Source of the DNA: an uncultured Mollicutes bacterium
Lineage (GTDB): Bacteria; Bacillota_I; Bacilli_A; RFN20; CAG-826
Length of the DNA stretch: 64,000 nucleotides
Direction: 5' to 3'
NCBI GenBank assembly: GCA_900539595.1
Contig: UQCQ01000010.1
Location: forward strand, 3,779 to 67,778
Shown: piece by piece, positions 51,984-60,837 of the stretch
Numbering within the stretch: position 1 is the stretch's first letter
Layout: the number at the start of each line of letters is the position of its first letter
The notes under the pieces: generated by a model
What the model saw: only the letters and a program-made list of their open reading frames with translations
Told to the model about the DNA's origin: nothing
The model's database searches: none
Program-made: the position numbers and the translations under genes

Positions 51984-52882
51984 ATGACTTCAGGAGCTAG
52001 AATCAAATCGTTTCGAAATCAAAAAAAGAATTAGGAAGAAGGAGCTTGCGAATCACCTGCACGCCTCTTTCTAAACCATCAGCAAATGGGAGAATGATGA
52101 AAACGAGCCTGACGTCTCTTCTTTGATTGAATTGTCTAAGGTGTTCGCCTGCTCCTTGGACGCGTTGCTTGGAGAAAACGAAGAGCAAGAAAAGAAAGAA
52201 GATAAAAGTGAGAAGACAAAGGAGGACGAATCCTATAAACAAGAGGGCGACGCGCCGGCACCCCAAACCATTATCATCCATCAAAAAGAAATGCATGTAT
52301 GTGAGAAGTGCAAAAAAGACATTCCGGAAGATGAGCTCGCGATGTGCCCAATTTGCACCCGCCACGCTCGAAAGAGGCGTTCGGCGATCTATCGCCAAGC
52401 TTATCATCGTAAGGCTTGCTTCGATGAAATCGTCGAGGAAGAAAAGAGGGCGGAAGTTCGAAGGCATATGCAGCGCCTGCACCGCAGCAAAGTGCTCTCC
52501 TTTGGACGGGGGATCGTTGGGGCGGCAGTTGCTCTTATCAACTCCCTTTGCGTCTTCCTCATCAACAAAACATGCAAGGCTTCGATTCATCCTGGCTTTG
52601 CCGTTCTCTATTCTTTCTTAATGGGATATGGCATTTTGCGGCGATCTATTGCATCATCTCCGACTCTTATTTAGGCGATGTGTTTATTTGGTGCGCGCAG
52701 CTCTCCGTTTGTTTCCCAGGGCTGATTTTTACCTGGGAGTTAGATGGAATCATGTGGCTAATCGGCATGAAAATCCTTTTCGCCATTCTTGGTTCCTAGT
52801 TGGGGTGTTTGCCATCCTGTTCGCGGTTATTCCTTTCTATGCTTCTTGGCGCGGTTTCCTTTCCGTTTGTCTTAATCCATAA
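51984..52882 (+). pseudogene. XRE regulator with zinc ribbon and membrane tail, broken by frameshifts and a stop
   Basis: ATG 51984 with GGAGG 8 nt upstream. The HTH begins MTSGARIKSF, shifts frame at an A run (about 52017-52027), then reads KKELANHLHASF, TAA, TISKWENDENEPD. The TAA replaces the Gln of the common SFQTISKWEN. A central part (CEKCKKDIPEDELAMCPIC) is a Cys4 zinc ribbon. The C-terminal membrane part lies in two more frames (IWCAQLSVCFPGLIFTWELD, then FAILFAVIPFYASW). At least four lesions are needed, so the gene is dead. Confidence 0.8.
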
Positions 52883-53037
52883 CAATCGGACCGATTAAGA
52901 AGATGCGCTGAACGATCATTGATTTCTTTTAACGAGACAGAAGCCTTAAAAGTCAGAAGCCTCGTTTTTATTTTCTTCAAAATCCTCAAATTCAAAACTA
53001 TCTTTTCTTTTTGCTCTGTTCCATGCAAAATAGACAT

Positions 53038-53607
53038 ATGTCAAATTTAACGAAAAAAGCGATAGCGCAATCTTTGAAAGAAATTCTTGCGAAAAAGCCA
53101 ATATCCAAAGTCACGATCGGCGATATTTGCGAGCGATGCGGAATTCGCCGCCAAACCTTCTATTACCATTTTTCTGACCTCCCTGAGCTCGTGGAGTGGA
53201 TTTGCTATTCCGAAGCGGAAACCGTTTTGCAGAAGAACCGGGATTACGCCACTTGGCAAGAAGGGTTTTACGATATTTTTCTCCTTGCTCAAAGGGAGAA
53301 AGACTTCATCATGAACATCTATCACAGTGTATCTTCCGATATGGTCCGTCGCTATTTATTCCAATTAACGATGCCGCTGCTAAAAAATGTGGTCGAAGAA
53401 ATTTCCACTTCCCTTCGGATCAATGACATCACCGATAGCGACAAAGAATTCGTGGAACGCTTTTATTCCATTGCTTTCGTCGATGTATTGCTAGAATGGG
53501 TGGCTCGCGATATGAGCGAAGACCCCAAGGACATCATTGCCCATTTATCCCCTTTGGTGAAAGGAACGATTCCTAACGCTTTGCTCGCGTATTCGAACAA
53601 GAATTAA
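53038..53607 (+). CDS. TetR/AcrR-family regulator
   Basis: 189 aa. N-terminal HTH: KKAIAQSLKEILAKKPISKV followed by TIGDICERCGIRRQTFYYHF, the TetR signature. The C-terminal ligand domain resembles the DhaS/TetR_C_8 type. It lies directly upstream of oleate hydratase, with a GGACA/TGTCC palindrome between them, and so likely represses it in response to fatty acids. ATG 53038 is chosen for the family N terminus. Confidence 0.9.
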   Translation: MSNLTKKAIAQSLKEILAKKPISKVTIGDICERCGIRRQTFYYHFSDLPELVEWICYSEAETVLQKNRDYATWQEGFYDIFLLAQREKDFIMNIYHSVSSDMVRRYLFQLTMPLLKNVVEEISTSLRINDITDSDKEFVERFYSIAFVDVLLEWVARDMSEDPKDIIAHLSPLVKGTIPNALLAYSNKN

Positions 53608-53622
53608 AAATTTGTCACTACA

Positions 53623-53634
53623 GGACAGTTGTCC
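53623..53634. promoter_or_regulatory. Candidate TetR operator upstream of oleate hydratase
   Basis: GGACA GT TGTCC, a perfect 5-bp-arm palindrome, 16 bp after the TetR stop and 92 bp before the oleate hydratase start. Confidence 0.5.
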
Positions 53635-53726
53635 AAAAATTAGACGTCCATCCATTTTTATCGTTAATTTCCCTCTTTTTCTTGTGTGTATTCTAATGGT
53701 GCCCACAAGGCAATGGAGGAAATTCG

Positions 53727-55517
53727 ATGTACTACTCTGCAGGAAATTACGAAGCCTTCGCGCACCCCAAGAAAGTGGAAGGAGCGGAGCACAAAAAAGC
53801 CTATATCGTTGGAAGTGGCTTGGCAGGACTCACCACGGCGTTCTATCTAGTTCGCGATGCGGGAGTTCCCGGAGAAAACGTCTTCATCTTTGACCGTGAT
53901 CCCGTCAGCGGTGGCGCTTGCGATGGCGCCCACGATCCTAAATATGGATATTACATGAGGGGTGGCCGCGAAATGGACAACCATTTCGAGGTCATGTGGG
54001 ATGTCTATCGTGACGTTCCTTCTAAAGATAATCCCAACGTTTCGGTTCTTGACGAATATTATTGGCTCAACAAAGAAGACCCCAATTATTCGCTTTGTCG
54101 TGCGACCGATCAATGCGGTCATAAGCTTCCTACGGGGCACGACTTCACCTTGGACAAAGAAGCGCAAACTCAATTGCTTAAGCTCTTCCTCACCCCGGAA
54201 AAAGAATTGGAATACAAGAAAATTAGCGATTGCTTTGACGAACATTTCTGGCGTTCGAACTTCTGGCTCTATTGGCAGACGATGTTCGCCTTCCAAGAAT
54301 GGAGCAGCGCGTTGGAGATGAAACGCTATTTGCAACGTTACGTCCACCATATTGATGGTTTGCCCGATTTCACCGCCCTTCGTTTCACGCGGTACAACCA
54401 ATACGAATCGATGATTCTCCCCTTGCTTCATTATTTAGAGAAGCGCGGCGTGAGCTTCATCCCCCATTCGGAAGTGACCAATGTCATCGTGAAAGAATGC
54501 CCGAACGGAAAGAAACGGGCCCAAAGCATTGAAGTCGTCATTTCGGGGGAGAAAAAGACAATTGATTTGGGCACGGATGATTACGTCTTCGTCACCAATG
54601 GCTCTTGCGTGGATAGTTCCTGCTACGGCTCGCAAAACAAGGCCCCGGATTTGAGCCTTCTCCAGTCGGGGAGAGGGGATTCCTTCGACCTTTGGAAAGC
54701 GATGGCAAGACAAGTCAAAGATCATAGCTTTGGCCATCCGGAAGCCTTCTGCTCCAATATTGAGGAAACGAACTGGATGAGCGCCACCATCGACGTGGAC
54801 GAAACCCTTATTCCTTACATCACCAAAATCACGCAACGCGATCCGCGTACCGGTAAGGTTTGCACGGGCGGCATCGTGACCGTGAAGGATTCCTGGGATT
54901 ATTGGAGATGCTCTTGGACGATTAACCGCCAAGGACAATTCGAAGATCAACCCAAAGACCGCGTCCTTGTTTGGTTCTATTCCCTCTACACCAATCGCCC
55001 TGGCAATTACATCAAGAAGCCGATGCGCGAATGCACGGGCATTGAAGTCGCGGAAGAATGGATGTACCACATTGGAGTCCCGACGGATAAAATCGAGGAA
55101 TACGCGAAGAAACACGCGAATACGACGACGGCCTTTATGCCTTATATCGACGCCTTCTTCCAACCGCGTTCTGGCACGGACCGTCCGTTAGTGGTTCCTA
55201 AGGGCAGCGAGAACATTGCTTTTATCGGCCAATTCGCCGAAATCCCCGCGGATACGATCTTCACCACGGAATATTCGATGCGCAGCGGCATGGAAGCCGT
55301 CTACACGCTTCTAAACGTCGATCGTGGCGTCCCAGAGGTTTGGGGATCCCGATATGATGTTCGCGAATTGCTCCGCGCCACCTATTATTCGGTGGACCGC
55401 AAGCAACTAAAGGATATGCCCTTGTCCTGCATGGAACGCTTCTTGCTGAAAAAAGTTCTTAAAAAGGTAAGGGATACGGATATCGAGACGTTGCTCCGTG
55501 AATCCAAACTTCTCTAA
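53727..55517 (+). CDS. ohyA: Oleate hydratase
   Basis: 596-aa FAD enzyme (MCRA family) that adds water to the cis-9 double bond of oleate or linoleate to give 10-hydroxy acids, a host-fatty-acid detoxification step in gut bacteria. FAD motif YIVGSGLAGLTTAF at about 26-39, FDRDPVSGGACDG, and RGGREMDNHFEVMWD match the family. Length is normal. GGAGG lies before the ATG at 53727. It has the TetR gene upstream and a good terminator downstream. Confidence 0.95.
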   Translation: MYYSAGNYEAFAHPKKVEGAEHKKAYIVGSGLAGLTTAFYLVRDAGVPGENVFIFDRDPVSGGACDGAHDPKYGYYMRGGREMDNHFEVMWDVYRDVPSKDNPNVSVLDEYYWLNKEDPNYSLCRATDQCGHKLPTGHDFTLDKEAQTQLLKLFLTPEKELEYKKISDCFDEHFWRSNFWLYWQTMFAFQEWSSALEMKRYLQRYVHHIDGLPDFTALRFTRYNQYESMILPLLHYLEKRGVSFIPHSEVTNVIVKECPNGKKRAQSIEVVISGEKKTIDLGTDDYVFVTNGSCVDSSCYGSQNKAPDLSLLQSGRGDSFDLWKAMARQVKDHSFGHPEAFCSNIEETNWMSATIDVDETLIPYITKITQRDPRTGKVCTGGIVTVKDSWDYWRCSWTINRQGQFEDQPKDRVLVWFYSLYTNRPGNYIKKPMRECTGIEVAEEWMYHIGVPTDKIEEYAKKHANTTTAFMPYIDAFFQPRSGTDRPLVVPKGSENIAFIGQFAEIPADTIFTTEYSMRSGMEAVYTLLNVDRGVPEVWGSRYDVRELLRATYYSVDRKQLKDMPLSCMERFLLKKVLKKVRDTDIETLLRESKLL

Positions 55518-55539
55518 TCCAAAGGAATTAGAAAAAATG

Positions 55540-55567
55540 CCGGTGGGTCATTCCCATCGGTTTTTTT
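55540..55567 (+). terminator. Intrinsic terminator after oleate hydratase
   Basis: CCGGTGGG / CCCATCGG stem with a 5-nt loop, then seven T. Confidence 0.85.
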
Positions 55568-55631
55568 ACGTTGTTTTCCTTGATTCTTCGGATTTTCGCC
55601 CTATGATTTAGGTAAGAAAAGTAGGAAAAGT

Positions 55632-55835
55632 ATGAAAATAAACGAGAAGACAAAATTGGTGGGAACGGCTACCCTTGGCAGCAAAGGACAAATCGTGATT
55701 CCCGCAAGCATCCGTCAGATGTTCGGCTTAGAAGAAGGGGATACCTTGCTTGTTTTAGCGGATAAGAAAAAAGGCATCGCCATTGTCAAAAGCGATTTCG
55801 TGACCAAGTGGATGGATCAAGAAGAAACAAAATGA
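55632..55835 (+). CDS. AbrB/SpoVT-family DNA-binding protein
   Basis: 67 aa. SKGQIVIPASIRQMFGLEEGD is the swapped-hairpin AbrB signature. It starts an operon with an ABC ATPase (ATGA overlap) and permease, and is probably an autoregulator of it. TAGGAAAAG precedes the ATG. Confidence 0.92.
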   Translation: MKINEKTKLVGTATLGSKGQIVIPASIRQMFGLEEGDTLLVLADKKKGIAIVKSDFVTKWMDQEETK

Positions 55836-56701
55836 ACCCCATTTTATCGCTGCAAAACGTTTCCAAGCATTATCCAAAATTTGACTTGGAGCACGTATCC
55901 TTTGACGTGCAACCCGATCACATCATGGGCTATATCGGAAGAAATGGGGCAGGAAAAACGACGACCCTTAAAGCTATTTATGGTCTTATTGGAATCGATG
56001 AAGGCCAAATCCTTATTGATGGGGAACCGCTTCATCGAGACGAACGCCACATGAAAGACGATATCGGCATTCTTTTCGGCGGAGTCGACATGCACCCCAA
56101 TTCTAAAGTGGCTGCCTTAACCAAAGTCACAAGTCGATTTTATTCCCATTGGAATCAAAAATTATATGAAGAATGGATTCGATATTTTGGAATCGATGAA
56201 TCCAAGAAAATCAAAGAGTTGAGCAATGGAATGAAGGTCAAGTACCTGCTTGCTTTAGCGTTAAGCCACCAAGCCAAATTGCTTCTTTTGGATGAGCCGA
56301 CTTCCGGGCTAGATCCAGTCAGCCGCGATGAATTGCTCGATAGCCTCCGCCGCATCGCTCAAAAGAAAGGAACATCCATTGTTTTCTCTACCCACGTGAT
56401 TTCGGATTTAGAGAAAATCGCGGATGACGTGACGTATATTCGCGAAGGGAAAATCGTCGCTTCCTCCCCTATCGAAACGTTTAAAAAAGGATATTTACAT
56501 GTTGAAGCGGAAGAAGCGTTATTAACCCCAGAGCGGGAAAGCGTGCTTCTTCACCTCCGCAAACGTTTGGGGAAATTCGAAGGGACGATTCAAGCAAAAG
56601 ACGCTTCCTTGTTTCCTCTAGAAGCCTTAAAAGAAGCGGGGCTAGAAGAAATCATGCTTGCCATAGAAAGGGGTCAAGAAGATGAAGAATCTCCTCTATA
56701 A
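55832..56701 (+). CDS. ABC transporter ATP-binding protein (YtrB/CcmA type)
   Basis: 289 aa. Walker A GRNGAGKTT, signature LSNGMKVK in place of LSGGQ, Walker B LLLLDEPTSGLDP, and the switch His in STHV. The LSNGM signature is typical of the YtrB-like efflux group. A C-terminal extension of about 60 residues follows the core. The start overlaps the AbrB stop, and its end overlaps the permease by 20 bp. Confidence 0.92.
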   Translation: MNPILSLQNVSKHYPKFDLEHVSFDVQPDHIMGYIGRNGAGKTTTLKAIYGLIGIDEGQILIDGEPLHRDERHMKDDIGILFGGVDMHPNSKVAALTKVTSRFYSHWNQKLYEEWIRYFGIDESKKIKELSNGMKVKYLLALALSHQAKLLLLDEPTSGLDPVSRDELLDSLRRIAQKKGTSIVFSTHVISDLEKIADDVTYIREGKIVASSPIETFKKGYLHVEAEEALLTPERESVLLHLRKRLGKFEGTIQAKDASLFPLEALKEAGLEEIMLAIERGQEDEESPL

Positions 56702-57350
56702 AGAATTACGGCTTTGCGTCCCGGTTCAAACTTGGATTTTTGTGGCGCTTAATTGTCTCTGCATCATTCCTAATTACCCTGCGGTTGCCACGCTTTTATA
56801 TCCCCTTTCGGGCTTTTCCGTTTTATTCTCGGTCGCTCAATCCGACCGTGATCCTCTTTATACTTCTCTTTTGCCCGTCCATAAAAAGGATGTTGTAAAA
56901 GCAAAAATGCTTCTCGTTTGTTTCTTACAGATAGTGAGTTTGCTGATTGCCATTCCCTTTGCGATGGTCAAACGTTTTGTTTTGTCCCCCATGATGCCGG
57001 AAGAAAGCCATTATGCGGACATCGGATTCAATCTAACCTCCTTAGGAGCCGCCTTGCTTCTATATGGGTTTTATAATCTTTTGTTCTTTCCTTTGTATTA
57101 TAAAAATCCGGAAAGCCGAAGAATCGCCCCTTTCCTCATCCCACCTTTTGCTACAGCTTTATTGGGGCTAGTCATTTCCGCCCCGTTCATGGCTTATGAA
57201 CCCGCGGCGGATTTCATCAACGATTGGTCCTCTCCTTTGTCTTGGGGAATTCGAATTGCTTCCTTTATCGTAGGGCTTGCCGCCTTCTTCCTCCTGAGCT
57301 TATGGGCGGATAAAGCAGCAGAAAAGCGTTTCCAAAAAATCGATCTATAA
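56682..57350 (+). CDS. ABC-2-type permease subunit
   Basis: 222 aa with about six TM helices and no extracellular domain. It is short and resembles ABC2_membrane_5-type permeases that pair with YtrB-like ATPases. The N terminus MKNLLYKELRL is typical. It overlaps the ATPase gene, so the two form a complex. Substrate unknown. It ends 5 bp from the convergent MATE gene. Confidence 0.88.
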   Translation: MKNLLYKELRLCVPVQTWIFVALNCLCIIPNYPAVATLLYPLSGFSVLFSVAQSDRDPLYTSLLPVHKKDVVKAKMLLVCFLQIVSLLIAIPFAMVKRFVLSPMMPEESHYADIGFNLTSLGAALLLYGFYNLLFFPLYYKNPESRRIAPFLIPPFATALLGLVISAPFMAYEPAADFINDWSSPLSWGIRIASFIVGLAAFFLLSLWADKAAEKRFQKIDL

Positions 57351-57355
57351 AAGAA

Positions 57356-58798
57356 TTAGTTCGCGGAATTCTCCATCTCCATTTTCTTAGCTTCTTTTTT
57401 GAAAATGCACGGCAAGCAAACGGAGTCAGCGATAACGGCAAGAATCCAGGAGAAGGGGTAGACACTATAAAGCCACAACACCGTGCGCATTTCTTCAACG
57501 CGAAGAATAACGCCTTCAATCATGAGGATGCGGAATACCGTACAGGTTAAAGCGGTGATGATAGCCGGGGCTAATGGGTGTCGCATGCCCTTCATGGAAC
57601 CGCTTGTGACATCCATGATCCCATCCAAAATATAAGTGAATCCAACAATCCATAGACGGTCTCTTCCCGCCATGATGGCCGCGGTGTTGTCGCCATCGAC
57701 AAATAGCGAAAGAAGAGGCTGATAAGCGAAGGCAATCAATAACGAATATAGTGCTTCCAAAATCGCCACCCAAATAAGGCCATAGGTAAGAACCTTGCGG
57801 ATGTTCTCCTTTTTCTTGGCTCCGAAATTCTGAGCAGTGAAAGCCATGGTTGCCGAGGCAAAAGCCTCGATGAAAGCATAGTTGAAGTTATTGATGTTAT
57901 TCGCGGCAATGGCTCCGTTTTGAAGGGGGACGTTGCCGGTTCCGATATCGTAAAGCGCGGCTTGGATAAACGTGTTGGGTAAAGCAAAGAAGAAGCCCTG
58001 AAGGCCAGCTGGCAACCCAAGCTTTACGATTTCTCCCAAAGAAGAAGGGTCGATTTTAAATTGTTTCCATTCCAAATGAACGAATGCTTTTTTGTGGAGG
58101 AACAAAGAGAGGATCAAAAGGAAAGCGCTAGTTGCTTCTGAGATGACGGTAGCCCAAGCAACTCCGGCGACGTTAAGCCTCCAAACGTATACGAACAAAA
58201 AGTCGAACAAGACGTTCAATAGTCCAGAAAGCAACAACGCGAAGAACGGAGTGGAACTATCCCCGATCGCACGGTGAACTTGCGCGGCATAGTTAAAAAC
58301 CATCAAAACGGGCATGCCGACAAAGTAAATACGCATATACTGCGTCGCTTCTTCCAGGTAAGCGGGTTCGACGTCGATTAGTTTCAAGAAAAACGGCGTG
58401 CAGAAGAAGCCGAAAAGACCAACAACAATTCCGGTGATTAAACCGAAAATCATGGAGGTGTGCAACACTTTTTGGGCGTGATCTCGACGTTTGGCCCCCA
58501 CAGCGTTGCCGATGGCGACGTTAGCTCCGACGGAGATCCCGCTGAACATCACAACGATAAGATTGATGAGGGCGCCATTCCCGCTAATAGCAGAAGCGCT
58601 GTTTTCTCCTCCGCCCCAATAATGGACGGACACCAAATCAACGGTGGTATAAAGCAGTTGCAAAATGGTCGTTAAGGCCATTGGCAAGGCGAATAAAACG
58701 AGTTTGAAAAAGAGGTTCCCCGTCGTTAAATCCATGCTTCGGATTTTTGAAAATATCCCTTGGCGTTTTGGGGCGGTATTAGAACTTGGTTGATTCAT
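57356..58798 (-). CDS. MATE-family multidrug efflux transporter
   Basis: 480 aa, 12 TM helices in two homologous halves, with LPMALTTILQLLYTTVDLV at the first helix and GLPAGLQGFFFALPN in the seventh. It is a drug or metabolite/Na+ (or H+) antiporter. The ATG at 58798 has no clear Shine-Dalgarno; TAGAAT (58810-58815) ends 11 nt upstream, so any leader would be about 4 nt. Confidence 0.93.
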   Translation of the reverse strand: MNQPSSNTAPKRQGIFSKIRSMDLTTGNLFFKLVLFALPMALTTILQLLYTTVDLVSVHYWGGGENSASAISGNGALINLIVVMFSGISVGANVAIGNAVGAKRRDHAQKVLHTSMIFGLITGIVVGLFGFFCTPFFLKLIDVEPAYLEEATQYMRIYFVGMPVLMVFNYAAQVHRAIGDSSTPFFALLLSGLLNVLFDFLFVYVWRLNVAGVAWATVISEATSAFLLILSLFLHKKAFVHLEWKQFKIDPSSLGEIVKLGLPAGLQGFFFALPNTFIQAALYDIGTGNVPLQNGAIAANNINNFNYAFIEAFASATMAFTAQNFGAKKKENIRKVLTYGLIWVAILEALYSLLIAFAYQPLLSLFVDGDNTAAIMAGRDRLWIVGFTYILDGIMDVTSGSMKGMRHPLAPAIITALTCTVFRILMIEGVILRVEEMRTVLWLYSVYPFSWILAVIADSVCLPCIFKKEAKKMEMENSAN

Positions 58799-58871
58799 AG
58801 CGTTTGACTATTCTATCCATTCAAAAACGAAAGGCAATCCCTAAGGGGATGAGCCTATCTTGAAAGCGCTT

Positions 58872-59582
58872 TTAACGGCAAGTGAATTGGTAGAGGGCGA
58901 TCGCAACGGCGTTATCTAAATTGAGGCTATCTACATCTGGAGTCTGTGGGATTTTTAAGGGTTCGCCATAGGAGAGGAAACGAGGATCCAAACCAGTGGA
59001 TTCATTCCCAAATATCAAAGACCAGGGAGAGGTGATTTGGGCTTGGGGCAAAAAAGATTTTGCCTGCAGCATAAAGGGGTAAAAATGGTGGGTTCCCGCA
59101 ATGGATTGATAGTCTTCAAAAGAAGAAAAGAGGCGGATGCGTAGGTGAAATAGAGCCCCCATCGACGCGCGGACAACTTTGGGATCAAAGGGGTCTGCGG
59201 AAGGGGTAATGATCGCCAAGTCGTGGATGCCAAAACCCACAAGGCAACGTTCAATCGTCCCTAAGTTTCCCATATTCATGGGGTTAACGAGAACGACGTG
59301 GTTACTGGATAGGTCTAAGTCACTTTGGAACTTTTCAAATTCCCCGACGACCATGGTGTTATCCTTGCCGGAAAGTTCCTTGAAGATTTTCTGATTGTTC
59401 TCAATCACGGGGATTTTATATTGCTTGGCTAATTCGCGAAGCCGTTGATAGGTCTCATCTCGAGTTTGAAGGGGGGAAATATAAATGCGGCGAGCCTGCT
59501 TTGGCATCTTTTCTAAAAGATAAAACGTTGTTTGGGTGCCAAGGGCGAAGGACGAAGAGCCATTTTTTGAGTAGGGATTCAT
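58872..59582 (-). CDS. TrmH/SpoU-family RNA methyltransferase
   Basis: 236 aa. The SPOUT knot motifs are visible: NPMNMGNLGTIERCLVGFG, then RASMGALFHLRIR, SLIFGNESTGLD and PQTPDVDSLNLDNAVAIALY. Predicted to 2'-O-methylate a ribose in tRNA or rRNA. The N-terminal 75 residues form a substrate-binding part. Start 59582 lies 6 nt after GATAAT (59589-59594); no Shine-Dalgarno is seen, so probably leaderless. MATE lies downstream on the same strand. Confidence 0.92.
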   Translation of the reverse strand: MNPYSKNGSSSFALGTQTTFYLLEKMPKQARRIYISPLQTRDETYQRLRELAKQYKIPVIENNQKIFKELSGKDNTMVVGEFEKFQSDLDLSSNHVVLVNPMNMGNLGTIERCLVGFGIHDLAIITPSADPFDPKVVRASMGALFHLRIRLFSSFEDYQSIAGTHHFYPFMLQAKSFLPQAQITSPWSLIFGNESTGLDPRFLSYGEPLKIPQTPDVDSLNLDNAVAIALYQFTCR

Positions 59583-59705
59583 GGAATCATTATCGCTTTT
59601 TTTCGAGTGATTTCCACCATCCCGTGTGGACTTTTGATTTTTTGCGAAAATAATTATCAAAAATTTTTCGATTTTTTCGTTCTAAGTTCTATGGAGGAAA
59701 AGAAA

Positions 59706-60119
59706 ATGGAAATGAAAGAACCGCCATTAAAACTAGGACGAATTACGAGAAAAGTGGAGGAGGTGTTGGAACTTCGTTTAACTAGCGATGTATCCATTTA
59801 CATGGATGCCTATGAGGTCAATCGCTTGGCCACGCATCGCCCCCATGATTATTTGAAGGTATTGGAATCGGTAGGTCGTTTGCTTCGCCGTCCCGATTTT
59901 GTTCTTATCACCCCAGATCAGAAGAAGATTGTTTATGCAAGGGTCTACCGAAAAGAAGACACCTTCCGGACGGTATATTTAGGAGTCCAGTCTCGGGGGA
60001 AGCCGGAGAAGTGGATGTTAGAATATGTGGAATTTGATGAACCAAAAAGGGCAAAAATCGACGGAGAAGGGATTTTGTTTCGTCGAGTCTTACGCGGGAA
60101 AAGAGGCAAAAAATCCTAA
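59706..60119 (+). CDS. Small PBECR-like or unknown protein
   Basis: 137 aa, basic. The segment SIYMDAYEVNRLATHRPHDYLKVLE followed by RRPDFVLITPDQKKIVYARVY recalls PBECR-type (Barnase/EndoU/Colicin-RelE-like) nuclease domains, with a conserved His in a helix and a beta-sheet after it. No toxin context is present, so this is tentative. ATG 59706 has GGAGG 8 nt upstream; ATG 59691 is an alternative. It overlaps the convergent membrane gene by 4 bp. Confidence 0.7.
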   Translation: MEMKEPPLKLGRITRKVEEVLELRLTSDVSIYMDAYEVNRLATHRPHDYLKVLESVGRLLRRPDFVLITPDQKKIVYARVYRKEDTFRTVYLGVQSRGKPEKWMLEYVEFDEPKRAKIDGEGILFRRVLRGKRGKKS

Positions 60120-60790
60120 TCAAACAAGATGTTTTTCTTCTTTTTATATTTCCTTCCCAAACAATTGTTCAGGAACAAAAGGAAAACGAAGAATAAAAAC
60201 ATTCCAAGGAACGAGAGGAAAATCCAAAGGAAGAAGAGCGGATCATTGGGGTTATAGAAGGAATAGCAGTACATGCTGCCGTTCGCTTCAATAACTGGAC
60301 TATCGGGGAAAATAACTGCACGGAAAAGCGAGAACACCATATAGAGAACGGGATAAATCATCCAATTCAATCCGGTGTAAAAAGCAACCCCGCCTTTTTC
60401 TTCGAATAAAATCCATTCGAGGAGAGGAATCAAAATGAGAGCAACGTAATAAAGAATGCAGGGAAGCGACTTCATTCCCTGAAAGGGCAACATATATCCA
60501 AGTCCCATGATTCCGCCGATAAAACAATAAGCCGTCGCAGCTAGGCTTACAGGCATGTAGACGCTAGAAGCCAGCCCACTGATGCCACGACGGAGATCGA
60601 TGATATTGAGGATAATGGCCAAAAACAAAATGAAGAGATAAAAAAGCCCAGCTTCTACTTCAAAATAGCAAATGGGCGCATAGGTATATTCATAAAACTC
60701 TCGCCAAAAGAAGACGAGGGAGGTAAGAAAGGCCCCAAGGGCTAGAATACGATAGAAGAGGGCTAAAAAACGATTTCGAAGGACAATCAT
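60116..60790 (-). CDS. Multi-pass membrane protein (Pr6Pr-like)
   Basis: 224 aa, six to seven TM helices, with a basic Lys-rich C-terminal end. WREFYEYTYAPICYFEVEAG near the first loop and a helix spacing like Pr6Pr family proteins suggest a rhodopsin-like unknown membrane family. No enzymatic motif. The start at 60790 is 8 nt after TATCAT (60799-60804) with no Shine-Dalgarno; the Nudix gene diverges only 47 bp away. Confidence 0.75.
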   Translation of the reverse strand: MIVLRNRFLALFYRILALGAFLTSLVFFWREFYEYTYAPICYFEVEAGLFYLFILFLAIILNIIDLRRGISGLASSVYMPVSLAATAYCFIGGIMGLGYMLPFQGMKSLPCILYYVALILIPLLEWILFEEKGGVAFYTGLNWMIYPVLYMVFSLFRAVIFPDSPVIEANGSMYCYSFYNPNDPLFFLWIFLSFLGMFLFFVFLLFLNNCLGRKYKKKKNILFD

Positions 60791-60837
60791 CGCTTTTGAT
60801 GATACACCAATCTTTTGGGCTGAACTAGAATAAGCCC

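Noticed and set aside
49514..52140. Reassignment of TAA to Gln
   Set aside because: Two TAA codons replace Gln, but intact genes in the window end in TAA, and both loci carry other lesions.
54435..55163. 242-aa antisense frame in oleate hydratase (and 53847-54431)
   Set aside because: Long antisense frames arise from GC-biased third positions; no start region or domain.
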